From: Paludibacteraceae bacterium
GTDB taxonomy: Bacteria > Bacteroidota > Bacteroidia > Bacteroidales > Paludibacteraceae
Direction of reading: 5' to 3'
Assembly: GCA_031292565.1 (NCBI GenBank)
Contig: JARLGW010000005.1
Span: 62,001 to 126,000, forward strand
DNA: 64,000 bases
The notes under the pieces are model-generated. The model was not told the origin of the DNA, made no database searches, and saw only the letters and a list, made by a program, of their open reading frames with translations. The translations under genes and the position numbers were made by a program. Positions 52,767 to 64,000 of this stretch are shown one piece after another (position 1 is the first letter of the stretch; the number at the start of each line of letters is the position of its first letter).

Positions 52767-52839
52767 GCGGAAGTAGCTCAGTTGATAGAGCATCAGCCTT
52801 CCAAGCTGAGGGTCGCGGGTTTGAGCCCCGTCTTCCGCT
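52767..52839 (+). tRNA. tRNA-Gly (anticodon TCC)
   Basis: 73 nt; acceptor GCGGAAG / CTTCCGC, anticodon loop CTTCCAA. Confidence 0.95.
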
Positions 52840-52849
52840 CGTATTTATT

Positions 52850-52921
<72 letters not shown>

Positions 52922-53000
52922 CTAGTGATGATTTCTGATTTATAACAAATATAGTTTTTTGAAAACATTAATAATCTTTTAAATTAATAATCTTTGAGTT

Positions 53001-54188
53001 ATGGCAAAAGAACATTTTGACAGGTCGAAACCTCATGTTAACATCGGTACAATTGGCCATGTTGACCACGGTAAAACTACATTAACTGCCGCTATCACCA
53101 CTGTGTTAGCAAAAAAAGGTCTTTCCGAATTGCGTTCATTCGATTCTATCGATAACGCTCCTGAAGAAAAAGAAAGAGGTATTACCATTAATACTTCTCA
53201 TGTGGAATATCAAACAGCTAATCGTCACTATGCACATGTTGACTGTCCGGGACACGCCGATTATGTAAAGAACATGGTTACAGGTGCTGCTCAAATGGAT
53301 GGTGCTATCATCGTAGTAGCTGCTACTGATGGTCCTATGCCTCAAACTCGTGAGCACATCCTTTTGGCTCGTCAGGTAAACGTACCTCGTATCGTTGTTT
53401 TTATGAACAAATGCGATATGGTTGACGATGCTGAAATGTTGGATTTGGTAGAAATGGAAATGCGTGAATTGCTTTCATTCTACGATTTCGATGGTGACAA
53501 TACTCCTATCATCCGCGGTTCTGCTCTAGGTGCACTTAACGGTGTTGCCGAATGGGAAGATAAAGTAATGGAATTGATGGACGCTGTTGATACTTGGATT
53601 CCAATTCCTCCTCGTGAAGTAGACAAACCTTTCTTGATGCCAGTTGAAGACGTGTTCTCTATCACAGGTCGTGGTACAGTAGCTACAGGTCGTATTGAAA
53701 CAGGTATTATCAAAACAGGTGAAGAAGTTCAAATTATCGGTCTTGGTTTAGAAAACAAAAAATCAGTAGTTACCGGTGTGGAAATGTTCCGCAAAATTTT
53801 GGACGAAGGTCAAGCTGGAGACAACGTTGGTTTATTGCTTCGTGGTATCGATAAAGAAGAAATCAAACGTGGTATGGTTATCTGCCATCCTGGAAAAATT
53901 ACCCCTCACACTACATTCAAAGCAGAGGTGTATATTTTGAAGAAAGAAGAAGGTGGTCGTCACACTCCATTCCACAACAAATATCGTCCTCAGTTCTATA
54001 TTCGTACATTGGACGTTACCGGTGAAATCACTCTTCCAGAAGGAACTGAAATGGTTATGCCAGGTGATAACGTAACAATTACAGTAGAATTGATTTACCC
54101 AGTAGCTTGTAATGTAGGTCTTCGTTTCGCTATCCGCGAAGGTGGTCGTACAGTAGGTGCAGGACAAATCACTGAAATCGTTAAATAA
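53001..54188 (+). CDS. tuf: Translation elongation factor Tu
   Basis: GTPase that brings aminoacyl-tRNA to the ribosome (395 residues). Domains: G domain (about 1-205) with GHVDHGKT (19-26), [18 protein letters not shown] and later SALGAL; domain 2 begins near [21 protein letters not shown]; domain 3 ends with [14 protein letters not shown]. All motifs are intact and the length is normal. It lies between the tRNA cluster and tRNA-Trp/secE and is probably co-transcribed with the tRNAs upstream. Confidence 0.98.
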   Translation: MAKEHFDRSKPHVNIGTIGHVDHGKTTLTAAITTVLAKKGLSELRSFDSIDNAPEEKERGITINTSHVEYQTANRHYAHVDCPGHADYVKNMVTGAAQMDGAIIVVAATDGPMPQTREHILLARQVNVPRIVVFMNKCDMVDDAEMLDLVEMEMRELLSFYDFDGDNTPIIRGSALGALNGVAEWEDKVMELMDAVDTWIPIPPREVDKPFLMPVEDVFSITGRGTVATGRIETGIIKTGEEVQIIGLGLENKKSVVTGVEMFRKILDEGQAGDNVGLLLRGIDKEEIKRGMVICHPGKITPHTTFKAEVYILKKEEGGRHTPFHNKYRPQFYIRTLDVTGEITLPEGTEMVMPGDNVTITVELIYPVACNVGLRFAIREGGRTVGAGQITEIVK

Positions 54189-54200
54189 ATTATAAACACA

Positions 54201-54232
54201 CATCGGTAGTGTTGAGCTACCGATGCGTTTTT
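54201..54232 (+). terminator. Terminator-like hairpin between tuf and tRNA-Trp
   Basis: A perfect 9-bp stem (54201-54209 with 54217-54225), 7-nt loop, then CG and five T. It may partly end the tuf transcript and lower expression of the following genes. Confidence 0.7.
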
Positions 54233-54305
54233 ACGGGTCTAGCTCAGTTGGTAGAGCACCGGTCTCCAAAACCGGGTGTCGGGAGTTCGAGCCTCTCGAC
54301 CCGTG
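54233..54305 (+). tRNA. tRNA-Trp (anticodon CCA)
   Basis: 73 nt; acceptor ACGGGTC / GACCCGT, anticodon loop CTCCAAA, discriminator G as expected for Trp. Confidence 0.95.
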
Positions 54306-54324
54306 CAAATTCTTTTTATTGAAG

Positions 54325-54516
54325 ATGAAGAAAATTATTAACTATATCAAAGAGGCTTACTCAGAACTTGCCCATAAAGTTTCTTGGCCAACACGTCAAG
54401 AATTAACAAACAGCGCAGTGGTTGTATTAGTTGCTTCCCTAATTATTGCACTTGTAGTCTGGGTTATGGATTTAGGTTGTGAGAATGTAATGACCTTAAT
54501 TTACAAGGTACTCTAA
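54325..54516 (+). CDS. secE: Preprotein translocase subunit SecE
   Basis: A 63-residue single-span subunit of the SecYEG channel. It has the cytoplasmic helix with [16 protein letters not shown] (WPTRQE is the SecE signature), and one transmembrane segment [18 protein letters not shown]. The ATG at 54325 is preferred; upstream in-frame codons are inside tRNA-Trp. It stands directly after tRNA-Trp and before nusG, the usual order. Confidence 0.94.
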   Translation: MKKIINYIKEAYSELAHKVSWPTRQELTNSAVVVLVASLIIALVVWVMDLGCENVMTLIYKVL

Positions 54517-54532
54517 TCAGGAGGTAATAAAA

Positions 54533-55078
54533 ATGGCGGAAACAGTTAAGAAATGGTACGTGCTACGTGCCATTAGTGGCAAAGAGAACAAGGTAAAGGA
54601 ATATATTGATGCTGAAATCAAGAATACCGATCTTGGTCAATATGTTTCTCAGGTTTTAATACCCACTGAAAAGGTGTATCAAGTACGTAATGGAAAGAAA
54701 ATAACGAAAGAAAGAAGTTATCTGCCCGGTTATGTGCTAATTGAGGCCGCTCTTGTTGGCGAAGTTCCTCACAGGTTGAAAAATGCTCCAAATGTGATCG
54801 GCTTTTTGGGTGGAAAGTCAAATGAACCCACTCCATTGCGTCAATCAGAAGTAAACAGAATTTTAGGTTCTGTTGACGAGCTTCAAGAAACCGGTGAAGA
54901 AATTAGCATTCCTTATTATGTTGGCGAATCAGTGAAAGTGATTTTTGGTCCTTTTAGTGGTTTTAGCGGCGTTATTGAGGAAGTAAACAACGAGAAGAAA
55001 AAACTCAAGGTTATGGTTAAAATTTTCGGGCGGAAAACCCCGCTCGAATTAGGTTTCACTCAAGTTGAAAAAGAGTAG
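54533..55078 (+). CDS. nusG: Transcription termination/antitermination factor NusG
   Basis: Binds RNA polymerase and links it to Rho or the ribosome (181 residues). NGN domain about 1-115 ([42 protein letters not shown]), KOW domain about 125-181 ([21 protein letters not shown]). A perfect Shine-Dalgarno AGGAGGT at 54519-54525 precedes the ATG by 7 bp, unusual for this phylum. The gap from secE is 16 bp, so the two are coupled. Confidence 0.96.
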   Translation: MAETVKKWYVLRAISGKENKVKEYIDAEIKNTDLGQYVSQVLIPTEKVYQVRNGKKITKERSYLPGYVLIEAALVGEVPHRLKNAPNVIGFLGGKSNEPTPLRQSEVNRILGSVDELQETGEEISIPYYVGESVKVIFGPFSGFSGVIEEVNNEKKKLKVMVKIFGRKTPLELGFTQVEKE

Positions 55079-55145
55079 ATTGTTGGAATTATTGTTACGC
55101 GCAATCTAGTTTATTTTCACAAAAATCACAAAAATCAAAATTATT

Positions 55146-55589
55146 ATGGCTAAAGAAGTTGCTGGACTTATAAAATTACAGATTAAGGGTGGAGCAGCAA
55201 ACCCATCTCCTCCAGTAGGGCCTGCATTAGGTTCTAAGGGAATCAATATTATGGAGTTTTGCAAACAATTTAATGCCAGGACTCAAGACAAAGCAGGTAA
55301 AGTATTACCTGTTGTTATCACCTACTATGCTGATAAATCGTTTGATTTTATTGTAAAAACTCCTCCTGTGGCAATCCAACTATTGGAAGCGTCAAAACTT
55401 AAAGGTGGTAGTGCAGAGCCAAACCGTAAAAAGGTGGCAGAAATCACTTGGGATCAAGTGAAGACTATTGCAGAAGATAAAATGACTGATTTAAACTGTT
55501 TTTCATTGCCATCAGCAATGAAAATGGTAGCAGGAACAGCAAGAAGTATGGGTATTGCTGTTAAAGGTACATTTCCCGACAATAATTAA
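55146..55589 (+). CDS. rplK: 50S ribosomal protein L11
   Basis: A 147-residue protein of the GTPase-associated centre. Sequence starts [20 protein letters not shown], has [20 protein letters not shown], and ends with [13 protein letters not shown], all typical. Its N- and C-terminal domains are complete. It opens the rplK-rplA-rplJ-rplL group, 67 bp after nusG. Confidence 0.97.
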   Translation: MAKEVAGLIKLQIKGGAANPSPPVGPALGSKGINIMEFCKQFNARTQDKAGKVLPVVITYYADKSFDFIVKTPPVAIQLLEASKLKGGSAEPNRKKVAEITWDQVKTIAEDKMTDLNCFSLPSAMKMVAGTARSMGIAVKGTFPDNN

Positions 55590-55608
55590 TTAAACTTCAA
55601 TTGAAACG

Positions 55609-56307
55609 ATGAGTAAACTTACAAAAAATCAAAAGTTAGCTTTTGCAAAAATTGAAGAAGGGAAAAGCTATTCATTAAAAGAAGCAGCTAGTTTAGTGAA
55701 AGAAATTACTACAACTAAGTTTGATTCTTCTATAGATGTAGATGTGCGTTTAGGCGTTGACCCTCGTAAAGCTAACCAAATGATTCGTGGTGTGGTATCA
55801 TTACCTCACGGAACAGGTAAAGTGGTAAGAGTCTTAGCATTATGTACTCCCGACTTAGAAGCAGAAGCTAAAGCAGCTGGTGCTGATTATGTTGGCCTTG
55901 ACGAATATATTGAAAAAATAAAAGGCGGTTGGACTGATATTGATGTTATCATCACTATGCCTTCAATCATGGGTAAAATCGGTGCTCTAGGTAAAGTTTT
56001 AGGCCCTCGTGGTTTAATGCCAAACCCTAAAAGTGGTACTGTTACCAATGAAATCGCTAAAGCGATAGGTGAAGTAAAATCTGGTAAAATTGATTTTAAA
56101 GTAGATAAATCAGGTATTGTACATACTTCTATCGGAAAAGTTTCTTTTTCGACAGATCAAATTGTGGGCAATGCTAAAGAATTTATTACTACTATAATTA
56201 AAATGAAGCCATCCACAGCTAAAGGTACTTATGTTAAAAGCATTTATCTTTCAAGTACAATGAGTCCGGGTATTAAAATTGACCCTAAAACGGTAGAAGA
56301 AATTTAA
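55609..56307 (+). CDS. rplA: 50S ribosomal protein L1
   Basis: A 232-residue ribosomal protein of the L1 stalk, also a translational repressor of its own operon in other bacteria. Family signs are [54 protein letters not shown] and the end [11 protein letters not shown]. It lies 19 bp after rplK and 12 bp before rplJ, so the three form a unit. Confidence 0.97.
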   Translation: MSKLTKNQKLAFAKIEEGKSYSLKEAASLVKEITTTKFDSSIDVDVRLGVDPRKANQMIRGVVSLPHGTGKVVRVLALCTPDLEAEAKAAGADYVGLDEYIEKIKGGWTDIDVIITMPSIMGKIGALGKVLGPRGLMPNPKSGTVTNEIAKAIGEVKSGKIDFKVDKSGIVHTSIGKVSFSTDQIVGNAKEFITTIIKMKPSTAKGTYVKSIYLSSTMSPGIKIDPKTVEEI

Positions 56308-56319
56308 TAAATTGAACTT

Positions 56320-56835
56320 ATGAAAAAAGAAGATAAAAGCCTAATCATAGACCAGATTAAAGAAACATTGGGTGGCTATGCACACTTTTACATCGCTGAT
56401 ATTGGTGGATTAAATTCTGCTCAATCAAGCGACTTAAGAAGATTATGTTTCAAAAATGATGTTAAGTTAGTAGTAGTAAAGAATAAACTTCTAGGTAAAG
56501 CGTTAGAAGCTACAGGAAAAGACTTCTCTGAAATCTTTGTTGCGCTTAAAGGTGAATCATCCATTCTGTTATCTAACACTGGAAACGGACCTGCTAAGTT
56601 AATTAAGGAATTCGCTAAAACCAATGAAAAACCTATTCTTAAAGCTGCTTATGTTGAAGAAAGCTTCTATATCGGAGCAAATCAACTAGAAACGCTTATT
56701 AACATCAAAAGTAAAAACGAACTTATTGGTGAAGTTATTGGATTACTTCAATCTCCAGCCAAGAATGTTATTTCCGCTCTCCAATCAGGAGGAACAACTA
56801 TCCATGGCGTGTTAACAACATTAGCCGAGAGATAA
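56320..56835 (+). CDS. rplJ: 50S ribosomal protein L10
   Basis: A 171-residue protein that anchors the L7/L12 stalk to the ribosome. Family signs: HFYIADIGGLNSAQSSDLR, VKLVVVKNKLLGKALE, GESSILLSNTGNGPAKLIKEF and a C-terminal helix for L7/L12 binding (SPAKNVISALQSGGTTIHGV). In other bacteria L10 with L7/L12 represses its own mRNA; the leader here is only 12 bp behind rplA, so such control would have to act inside rplA. Confidence 0.96.
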   Translation: MKKEDKSLIIDQIKETLGGYAHFYIADIGGLNSAQSSDLRRLCFKNDVKLVVVKNKLLGKALEATGKDFSEIFVALKGESSILLSNTGNGPAKLIKEFAKTNEKPILKAAYVEESFYIGANQLETLINIKSKNELIGEVIGLLQSPAKNVISALQSGGTTIHGVLTTLAER

Positions 56836-56880
56836 TTTAAACAAACAATAAATTTAAACTTAATTTAAACAATAAGTAAA

Positions 56881-57258
56881 ATGGCAGATTTGAAAGCTTT
56901 TGCAGAACAATTAGTTAACTTGACAGTGAAAGAAGTAAACGAGTTAGCTCAAATTTTAAAAGACGAATACGGAATTGAACCAGCTGCTGCAGCAGTTGCA
57001 GTTACTGCAGGCCCAGCCGCAGGCGGTGATGCCGCCGCTGAAGAAAAAACATCTTTTGATGTAATTTTGAAAGCCGCCGGTGCAAATAAATTAGCTATCG
57101 TAAAAGCAGTTAAAGAACTTACAGGTCTTGGTTTGAAAGAAGCTAAAGATCTAGTTGATGGTGCTCCTTCTGCAATTAAAGAAGGAATCACTAAAGACGA
57201 AGCAGAAGCCTTGAAGAAAACTCTTGAAGAAGGCGGAGCTGAAGTTGAACTTAAATAA
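56881..57258 (+). CDS. rplL: 50S ribosomal protein L7/L12
   Basis: A 125-residue stalk protein present in several copies per ribosome. It has an N-terminal dimerisation part (about 1-35), a flexible Ala-rich hinge ([22 protein letters not shown], about 38-58), and a C-terminal domain [38 protein letters not shown]. Ends EGGAEVELK. It is followed by a long hairpin before rpoB that can reduce readthrough. Confidence 0.97.
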   Translation: MADLKAFAEQLVNLTVKEVNELAQILKDEYGIEPAAAAVAVTAGPAAGGDAAAEEKTSFDVILKAAGANKLAIVKAVKELTGLGLKEAKDLVDGAPSAIKEGITKDEAEALKKTLEEGGAEVELK

Positions 57259-57286
57259 GGATTAACCTCCTGTAAAAGGGAGTTAC

Positions 57287-57325
57287 GGTTTAGAATCTCA
57301 CGGTTGTGAGACTCTAAACCTTTTT
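57287..57325 (+). terminator. Terminator/attenuator between rplL and rpoB
   Basis: A 15-bp stem (57287-57301 with 57306-57320, one mismatch), 4-nt loop, T5. Comparable attenuators lie between rplL and rpoB in other bacteria and lower polymerase expression relative to ribosomal proteins. Confidence 0.85.
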
Positions 57326-57364
57326 ATGTATTAAAAAACTAAGTTCAATTAATATCTTTGACAA

Positions 57365-60300
57365 ATGTCTTCAATTACTGAAAATCAAAGAATTAACTTT
57401 GCCTCGATTAAGAATCCGTTTCAATACCCAGATTTTTTGGAGGTACAATTAAAATCGTTCAAGGATTTTTTCCAACTTGATACACCGGCTGAAAAAAGAA
57501 AAAATGAAGGCCTGTACAAAGTATTTGCAGAAAACTTTCCTATTGCAGATACGCGTAATAATTTTATACTCGAGTTTCTCGATTATTATGTAGATCCTCC
57601 TCGTTATTCAATTGAAGAATGTATTGAGAGAGGTTTGACTTATAGCGTTCCGCTAAAAGCTAAACTTAAATTATACTGTACCGATCCTGAACATGAGGAT
57701 TTCGATACAGTTATTCAAGATGTATATCTTGGGCCTATCCCTTATATGACGGCCAAAGGTACATTTGTTGTAAATGGTGCCGAACGTGTTGTTGTCTCCC
57801 AACTTCACCGTTCACCAGGTGTATTCTTTGGTCAAAGTGTACATGCCAACGGTACCAAACTTTATTCTGCAAGAATTATTCCTTTCAAAGGTTCTTGGAT
57901 TGAATTCGCAACAGACATCAATAATGTGATGTATGCTTATATTGACCGTAAGAAGAAGCTTCCGGTTACTACCTTGTTGCGTGCCATCGGCTTTGAAAGT
58001 GACAGAGATATATTAGAAATCTTTGGCTTAGCTGAAGAATTTAAGGTTAACAAAACCAATTTAAAAAAGATTGTTGGTCGCAAATTAGCTGCTCGTGTTT
58101 TAAAAACATGGGTGGAAGATTTCGTGGACGAGGATACCGGTGAGGTAACCACTATCGAACGTAATGAAATTATCATTGACCGTGAAACCATTATCGAAAA
58201 CGCCCATTTGGATGAGATTTTGGAATCAGGGGTTCAAACAGTTCTTCTTCATAAAGAAGACCAAAATCTGAATGACTTTGCCATTATTTACAATACGCTT
58301 CAAAAAGACCCAAGTAACTCTGAAAAAGAAGCTGTATTATATATATACCGTCAACTTCGTAATGCAGAACCTGCAGATGATGCAACTGCACGCGAGGTTA
58401 TTAACGGATTGTTCTTTTCTGAAAAACGCTACGATTTAGGAGATGTAGGCCGTTACAGAATTAACAAAAAGTTGAACTTGACAACAGAAATGAATGTTCG
58501 AGTTTTGACTAAAGAGGATATCATTGAAATCATTAAATATTTGATTCAGTTGATTAACTCAAAAGCTGACGTAGATGATATTGACCACTTAAGCAATCGT
58601 CGTGTAAGAACCGTAGGCGAACAATTGAACAACCAGTTTGGTGTTGGGTTGGCGCGTATGGCGCGTACCATTCGTGAAAGGATGAACGTCCGCGATAATG
58701 AAGTGTTTACTCCAATTGATTTGATTAACGCGAAAACAATTTCATCTGTAATCAATTCGTTCTTTGGAACCAATGCCCTGTCTCAGTTCATGGATCAAAC
58801 AAATCCGTTGGCAGAGATTACTCACAAACGCCGTATGTCAGCACTTGGGCCTGGTGGACTTTCACGTGAGCGTGCAGGTTTCGAGGTTCGAGATGTACAC
58901 TATACCCATTATGGTCGTTTATGCCCTATTGAAACTCCTGAAGGGCCAAACATCGGTTTGATTTCTTCTTTATGCGTATATGCTAAAATTAACGATCTTG
59001 GATTTATCGAAACACCTTATCGTAAAGTTGAGGATTTAAAAGTCGATTTATCCGAAAACGGTATCATTTACATGACTGCTGAAGAAGAAGAAGGCAAAAT
59101 TATAGCACAAGGAAATGCCCCATTAACTGAAAAAGGTGAATTTATCAACAACAAAGTAAAAGCTCGTTCTGATGCTGATTTCCCTGTTGTAGAACCACCT
59201 GAAGTAGAATTGATGGATGTGTCGCCTACTCAAATTGCATCTATTGCAGCTTCGTTAATTCCTTTCTTGGAACACGATGATGCTAACCGTGCGTTGATGG
59301 GATCAAACATGATGCGTCAGGCAGTTCCACTGTTACGCTGTGAATCGCCTGTTGTTGGAACCGGAATTGAAGGCCAATTAGTTCGTGATTCAAGAACTCA
59401 AATTGCTGCCGAAAAAAATGGTGTTATCGAGTTTGTTGATGCAAAATGTATCAAAATCCGTTACGAAAGAACCGAAGACGAAGAATTTGTTAGTTTCGAT
59501 TCTAATTTAGTAACTTACAATATTCCTAAATTCCAAAAAACGAACCAAAGCACCACCATTGACTTACGTCCTATTGTGAAACGTGGTGAGAATGTAGTTG
59601 CCGGTCAGATTTTGACAGAAGGTTATTCTACTGAAAATGGTGAATTGGCAATTGGAAAGAACCTGTTGGTTGCCTTCATGCCCTGGAAAGGATATAACTT
59701 TGAGGATGCTATCGTAATTAACGAGCGTGTTGTAAAAGAAGATATATTCACTTCTATCCATGTTGATGAATACGCCTTGGAAGTGCGTGAAACAAAACGT
59801 GGTATGGAAGAATTGACTTCCGATATACCTAACGTGAGCGAAGAAGCAACAAAAGATTTGGATGAAAACGGTATTATCCGTGTAGGTGCTCATGTAATGC
59901 CTGGAGATATTTTGATAGGTAAAATTACACCAAAAGGAGAATCCGATCCTTCGCCCGAAGAGAAACTGTTACGTGCAATATTTGGAGACAAAGCCGGCGA
60001 TGTGAAAGATGCCTCTTTGAAAGCATCTCCATCATTATCGGGTACGGTTATCGAAAAAAGATTGTTCTCGAAAGCGGTTAAAAATAGAAAATCTAAATTA
60101 TCAGATAAAGCGATTCTTCCTAAACTTGACGAAGAGTTTGAAACAGAAGTTGCTGTGTTGAAATCCGTTTTAATTGAAAAATTAATGGTATTAACCAGCG
60201 GAAAAACTTCTCAAGGGGTAAAAGATTACTTAGGAAATGAAATTATTCCTAAAGGAAGTAAGTTTACCCAAAAAGCTTTGAACGAAATAGATTTTACAAC

Positions 60301-61177
60301 CGTACATGTTACCAAGTGGACTACGGACCAACACAAAAATGATATGATTCGGGACGTTATTGTTAACTTCCTGAAAAAATATAAAGAATTGGATGCGCAG
60401 CTAAAACGCAAAAAATTCAATATTACTATTGGCGACGAGCTTCCAGCCGGAACCGTACAATTGGCCAAAGTATATATTGCTAAGAAACGTAAAGTACGTG
60501 TAGGTGATAAAATGGCCGGTCGTCATGGTAACAAAGGTATCGTTTCGCGTATTGTTCGTCAGGAGGATATGCCTTTCTTGGAAGACGGAACTCCTGTGGA
60601 TATCGTGTTGAACCCATTGGGTGTGCCTTCTCGTATGAACCTTGGACAGATTTTTGAAACTGTGCTTGGTTGGGCGGGTAAAAGATTAGGCGTGAAATTT
60701 GCAACTCCTATTTTCGATGGTGCCAGTATGGACGATTTGAATTCTTGGACTGACAAAGCAGGCCTTCCTCGATATGGTAGAACCTTCCTTTGCGATGGCG
60801 GAACCGGTGTACAATTTGACCAACCAGCAACAGTAGGTATAATCTATATGTTGAAATTGGGTCACATGGTTGAAGACAAGATGCATGCTCGTTCTATTGG
60901 GCCATATTCGCTTATTACGCAGCAGCCACTTGGAGGTAAAGCTCAATTTGGAGGTCAACGTTTTGGTGAAATGGAGGTTTGGGCACTCGAAGCATTTGGA
61001 GCTGCTCATATTTTGCAGGAAATCCTTACCATCAAATCAGATGATGTGATGGGACGTGCCCGTGCTTATGAGGCAATTGTTAAAGGTGATCCTATGCCTA
61101 CACCTGGTATTCCTGAATCACTCAACGTGTTGTTACACGAATTAAGAGGTTTAGGATTAAGTATTAATTTGGAATAA
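57365..61177 (+). CDS. rpoB: DNA-directed RNA polymerase subunit beta
   Basis: Catalytic polymerase subunit (1270 residues). The N-terminus [20 protein letters not shown] is typical for Bacteroidetes. The rifampicin region is visible near residue 475: [20 protein letters not shown] and then [20 protein letters not shown], without an obvious known resistance change. Later motifs are present: [56 protein letters not shown] and the end [15 protein letters not shown]. It follows rplL after a hairpin and precedes rpoC by 72 bp. Length is within the normal range for the phylum. Confidence 0.98.
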   Translation: MSSITENQRINFASIKNPFQYPDFLEVQLKSFKDFFQLDTPAEKRKNEGLYKVFAENFPIADTRNNFILEFLDYYVDPPRYSIEECIERGLTYSVPLKAKLKLYCTDPEHEDFDTVIQDVYLGPIPYMTAKGTFVVNGAERVVVSQLHRSPGVFFGQSVHANGTKLYSARIIPFKGSWIEFATDINNVMYAYIDRKKKLPVTTLLRAIGFESDRDILEIFGLAEEFKVNKTNLKKIVGRKLAARVLKTWVEDFVDEDTGEVTTIERNEIIIDRETIIENAHLDEILESGVQTVLLHKEDQNLNDFAIIYNTLQKDPSNSEKEAVLYIYRQLRNAEPADDATAREVINGLFFSEKRYDLGDVGRYRINKKLNLTTEMNVRVLTKEDIIEIIKYLIQLINSKADVDDIDHLSNRRVRTVGEQLNNQFGVGLARMARTIRERMNVRDNEVFTPIDLINAKTISSVINSFFGTNALSQFMDQTNPLAEITHKRRMSALGPGGLSRERAGFEVRDVHYTHYGRLCPIETPEGPNIGLISSLCVYAKINDLGFIETPYRKVEDLKVDLSENGIIYMTAEEEEGKIIAQGNAPLTEKGEFINNKVKARSDADFPVVEPPEVELMDVSPTQIASIAASLIPFLEHDDANRALMGSNMMRQAVPLLRCESPVVGTGIEGQLVRDSRTQIAAEKNGVIEFVDAKCIKIRYERTEDEEFVSFDSNLVTYNIPKFQKTNQSTTIDLRPIVKRGENVVAGQILTEGYSTENGELAIGKNLLVAFMPWKGYNFEDAIVINERVVKEDIFTSIHVDEYALEVRETKRGMEELTSDIPNVSEEATKDLDENGIIRVGAHVMPGDILIGKITPKGESDPSPEEKLLRAIFGDKAGDVKDASLKASPSLSGTVIEKRLFSKAVKNRKSKLSDKAILPKLDEEFETEVAVLKSVLIEKLMVLTSGKTSQGVKDYLGNEIIPKGSKFTQKALNEIDFTTVHVTKWTTDQHKNDMIRDVIVNFLKKYKELDAQLKRKKFNITIGDELPAGTVQLAKVYIAKKRKVRVGDKMAGRHGNKGIVSRIVRQEDMPFLEDGTPVDIVLNPLGVPSRMNLGQIFETVLGWAGKRLGVKFATPIFDGASMDDLNSWTDKAGLPRYGRTFLCDGGTGVQFDQPATVGIIYMLKLGHMVEDKMHARSIGPYSLITQQPLGGKAQFGGQRFGEMEVWALEAFGAAHILQEILTIKSDDVMGRARAYEAIVKGDPMPTPGIPESLNVLLHELRGLGLSINLE

Positions 61178-61192
61178 TAAACTGCATAGAAT

Positions 61193-61224
61193 GTAAGGGG
61201 TTGAATTCTTTTTCAACTCCTTAT
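61193..61224 (+). promoter_or_regulatory. Hairpin between rpoB and rpoC
   Basis: Arms 61193-61205 and 61212-61224 pair over 13 bp with two G:T pairs. There is no T tract, so it is probably not a terminator; it may be an mRNA processing or stability element. Confidence 0.45.
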
Positions 61225-61249
61225 GCTCGAAGCTAAGCTATTAAATTTT

Positions 61250-64000
61250 ATGGCTTTCAGAAAAGATAATAAGACTAAAACTACATTTAGTAAAATTTCC
61301 ATTGGGTTGGCCTCTCCAGAAGAAATTCTAGAATTGTCAAGCGGAGAAGTGCTTAAACCGGAAACAATCAATTATCGTACTTACAAACCGGAACGTGATG
61401 GTTTGTTTTGTGAAAGAATCTTCGGCCCGGTAAAGGACTATGAATGTCATTGCGGAAAATACAAACGAATCCGTTACAAAGGGATTGTGTGTGACCGTTG
61501 TGGTGTTGAAGTTACCGAGAAGAAGGTTCGGAGAGAACGCATGGGGCACATTCAATTGGTGGTTCCGGTGGCTCATATTTGGTATTTCCGTTCGTTGCCA
61601 AACAAAATAGGTTATTTGCTTGGAATGCCTACTAAGAAGCTGGATGCAATTATTTATTACGAAAAATATGTAATTATCCAAGCTGGTATGCTAAGTACTC
61701 AAGAAGGAATTGAAGAAGGCGAATTGCTTTCTGAAGACGAATACTTGGATATTTTGGAAACTCTTCCACGCGAAAATCAGTTGTTGGAAGATACCGATCC
61801 TAATAAATTTATCGCCAAGATGGGTGCTGAAGCTATCTATGATTTGTTAGCCCGCATTGATTTGGATACTCTTTCTTATGATTTGCGTCATAAGGCAGAT
61901 ACCGATACATCTCAACAACGTAAGAATGAAGCATTGAAACGCTTGCAAGTAGTTGAGTCGTTTAGAGTATCAAGAAACAGAAATAAACCACAATGGATGA
62001 TTGTAAAAATCGTTCCTGTGATTCCTCCAGAATTGCGTCCGTTGGTACCATTGGATGGAGGTCGTTTCGCTACTTCCGATTTGAACGATTTGTATCGTCG
62101 TGTTATTATTCGTAATAACCGTTTGAAACGATTGATTGAAATCAAAGCTCCCGAAGTTATTTTGCGTAATGAAAAACGTATGCTTCAGGAGGCTGTCGAT
62201 TCATTATTTGATAACTCACGTAAATCAAGTGCTGTTAAAACCGATGCTAATCGTCCGTTGAAATCCCTTTCCGATTCGTTGAAAGGTAAACAAGGACGTT
62301 TTCGTCAAAACTTACTTGGTAAACGTGTTGACTATTCTGCTCGTTCAGTAATTGTTGTAGGCCCAGAGCTTAAAATGCACGAATGTGGATTGCCAAAAGA
62401 TATGGCGGCAGAGCTTTACAAACCATTTGTAATCAGAAAATTGATTGAACGTGGTATTGTAAAAACCGTAAAATCAGCTAAAAAAATTATAGATCGCAAA
62501 GATCCTGTTGTTTGGGATATTTTGGAATACGTGATGAAAGGTCATCCGGTATTATTAAACCGTGCTCCGACTCTTCACCGTTTAGGTATCCAGGCATTCC
62601 AACCTCACATGATTGAGGGTAAAGCAATTCAGTTACATCCACTTGCTTGTACTGCGTTCAACGCCGACTTTGATGGTGACCAGATGGCTGTTCACTTACC
62701 TCTTGGTAATGAAGCCGTGTTGGAAGCTCAATTATTGATGTTGGCGTCTCACAACATTTTGAACCCTGCTAATGGGGCTCCTATTACAGTACCTTCTCAG
62801 GACATGGTGCTTGGTTTGTATTACATTACCAAACCACGTACAGGAGCTAAAGGTGAAGGGTTGATTTTTTATGGAACGGAAGAAGCCGAAATCGCTTACA
62901 ACGAAGGCATGGTTGCATTGCACGCTAATATCAAAATTAAAGGTCAAGACCTTGATGAAAGTGGCGTGTTAGTGGAAAAAATGATTGAAACAACCGTAGG
63001 CCGTGTAATTGTAAATAAATTCGTACCGAAAGAAGTAGGTTTCATCAACGAAGTTCTTTCCAAAAAATCATTACGCGATATTATTGGTAAAATTATTAAA
63101 GAATGTGGAGTAGCTCGTACTGCCCAATTCCTGGACGATATTAAAAATCTTGGATACCAAATGGCCTTTAAGGGTGGTTTGTCTTTCAACTTGGGAGATG
63201 TAATTATCCCGGCAGAAAAAGAAACATTGGTACAAGAAGGTTATGCCGAAGTTGAAGAGATCTTGAATAACTATAACATGGGATTCATTACCAACAACGA
63301 ACGTTATAATCAGATTATCGATACTTGGACTCACATTAATGCCCGTTTGTCTAACATCTTAATGAAACAGCTTTCTACTGATAATCAAGGGTTTAACCCG
63401 GTTTATATGATGTTGGATTCCGGTGCTCGTGGTTCTAAAGAACAGATTCGTCAGCTTTCCGGTATGCGTGGTTTGATGGCAAAGCCTCAAAAATCAGGTG
63501 CTGAAGGTGGTCAGATTATTGAAAACCCAATTCTTTCTAACTTTAAGGAAGGTTTATCTGTGTTGGAGTACTTTATTTCCACTCACGGTGCTCGAAAAGG
63601 GTTGGCGGATACCGCTTTGAAAACAGCCGATGCTGGTTATTTGACTCGTCGTTTGGTCGATGTTTCAAATGATGTAATTATCTCGGAAGAAGATTGTGGT
63701 ACACTGCGTGGTCTTATTGCAACAGAGTTGAAAAACAACGAAGAAGTTGTAGCTTCACTTTACGAAAGAATATTAGGTCGTGTGTCGGTTCATGATATTT
63801 TCCACCCTCAAACAGGCGATTTGATTGTTGCTTCGGGTGAGGAAATCAATGAAGATGCCGCAAAACAAATACAAGAATCTCCTATCGAACGAGTTGAAAT
63901 TCGTTCCGTGTTAACTTGCGAATCAAAACAAGGGGTATGTGCCAAATGTTATGGTCGTAACCTAGCCACAGGTCGTATGGTTCAGCGTGGTGAAACTGTG
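61250..64000 (+). CDS. rpoC: DNA-directed RNA polymerase subunit beta', N-terminal part
   Basis: The first 917 codons of rpoC; the frame is open to the window edge. The N-terminal zinc site [20 protein letters not shown] is complete, the catalytic magnesium site [12 protein letters not shown] carries Asp473, Asp475 and Asp477, and the bridge-helix and trigger-loop regions begin later (for example [13 protein letters not shown] and [21 protein letters not shown], with the second zinc Cys in [18 protein letters not shown]). Start ATG at 61250, 72 bp after rpoB. The true length is not visible. Confidence 0.97.
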   Translation, partial: MAFRKDNKTKTTFSKISIGLASPEEILELSSGEVLKPETINYRTYKPERDGLFCERIFGPVKDYECHCGKYKRIRYKGIVCDRCGVEVTEKKVRRERMGHIQLVVPVAHIWYFRSLPNKIGYLLGMPTKKLDAIIYYEKYVIIQAGMLSTQEGIEEGELLSEDEYLDILETLPRENQLLEDTDPNKFIAKMGAEAIYDLLARIDLDTLSYDLRHKADTDTSQQRKNEALKRLQVVESFRVSRNRNKPQWMIVKIVPVIPPELRPLVPLDGGRFATSDLNDLYRRVIIRNNRLKRLIEIKAPEVILRNEKRMLQEAVDSLFDNSRKSSAVKTDANRPLKSLSDSLKGKQGRFRQNLLGKRVDYSARSVIVVGPELKMHECGLPKDMAAELYKPFVIRKLIERGIVKTVKSAKKIIDRKDPVVWDILEYVMKGHPVLLNRAPTLHRLGIQAFQPHMIEGKAIQLHPLACTAFNADFDGDQMAVHLPLGNEAVLEAQLLMLASHNILNPANGAPITVPSQDMVLGLYYITKPRTGAKGEGLIFYGTEEAEIAYNEGMVALHANIKIKGQDLDESGVLVEKMIETTVGRVIVNKFVPKEVGFINEVLSKKSLRDIIGKIIKECGVARTAQFLDDIKNLGYQMAFKGGLSFNLGDVIIPAEKETLVQEGYAEVEEILNNYNMGFITNNERYNQIIDTWTHINARLSNILMKQLSTDNQGFNPVYMMLDSGARGSKEQIRQLSGMRGLMAKPQKSGAEGGQIIENPILSNFKEGLSVLEYFISTHGARKGLADTALKTADAGYLTRRLVDVSNDVIISEEDCGTLRGLIATELKNNEEVVASLYERILGRVSVHDIFHPQTGDLIVASGEEINEDAAKQIQESPIERVEIRSVLTCESKQGVCAKCYGRNLATGRMVQRGETV

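Noticed and set aside
54223-54324. N-terminal extension of secE
   Set aside because: The upstream in-frame codons are tRNA-Trp; SecE starts at the ATG 54325.
57353-57360. TATCTTTG as a promoter for rpoB
   Set aside because: It ends only 4 bp before the start codon, so transcription would begin inside or after the ATG; no -33 element. A chance match or weak internal start.

Overview
The window comes from a Bacteroidota (Bacteroidetes) chromosome, most likely of the order Bacteroidales. The evidence is a gliding/T9SS gldN at the left edge, lipoproteins with Bacteroidetes-type signal peptides, many -7 boxes of the form TAnnTTTG with TTTG about 19-20 bp upstream, few Shine-Dalgarno sites, and Bacteroidetes versions of RpoB/RpoC, the thi operon and the tuf-secE-nusG-rplKAJL-rpoBC cluster. 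Genus is not assignable by eye. No phage, insertion sequence, CRISPR array or rRNA was seen.

Layout. 0-5 kb: end of gldN, then a five-gene minus-strand run (DUF1599, DoxX-like, tpiA, mlaE, mlaF). 5-17.5 kb: housekeeping genes (cysK, mnmA, lptB, phoH-type, folC, a 2-hydroxyacid dehydrogenase, a lipocalin, spmAB, ybeY) mixed with a DUF3467 protein, a surface lipoprotein and a CAP-domain protein. 17.6-23.8 kb: an envelope block (DUF6089-type protein, uppS, bamA, two ompH/skp copies, murI). 23.9-26.8 kb: typA and xth. 26.9-28.4 kb: a small AT-rich accessory island with an XRE regulator opposite a lipoprotein and an unknown gene, with twin operators on the promoter. 28.5-35.9 kb: a complete thiamine operon behind a TPP riboswitch (thiS, thiC, tenI-like, thiD, thiE, thiG, thiH, thiF), with palindromic repeats in most spacers that run into coding ends, then dus. 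36.9-40 kb: an orphan minimal nucleotidyltransferase, two identical tRNA-Val genes, a cysteine-rich small gene and a TonB-dependent receptor. 40-45.7 kb: a two-component system (LytS-type kinase, LytTR regulator) beside a Gly-rich lipoprotein and a large outer-membrane barrel protein. 45.9-50.8 kb: gamma carbonic anhydrase, a TlpA-like protein, aminopeptidase P and a small barrel protein. 50.9-64 kb: rpsU, xer recombinase, hpf, tRNA-Thr/Tyr/Gly/Thr, tuf, tRNA-Trp, secE, nusG, rplKAJL, rpoB and the first 917 codons of rpoC.

Most interesting signals: (1) a basic-aromatic motif F-x-R-W-x-x-K-x-Y-x-x-F-x-S-L shared by the N-terminus of the TonB receptor, in front of its signal peptide, and the small Cys-rich protein upstream, with a terminator-like hairpin between them that suggests attenuation; (2) two 13-bp direct repeats 21 bp apart just upstream of the promoter of the lipoprotein/barrel operon, as expected for the adjacent LytTR regulator; (3) paired operators around a consensus promoter in the XRE island; (4) palindromic repeats that are translated at the ends of several thiamine enzymes; (5) several families of GC-rich hairpin repeats in spacers. 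None of these could be tested by database search here.
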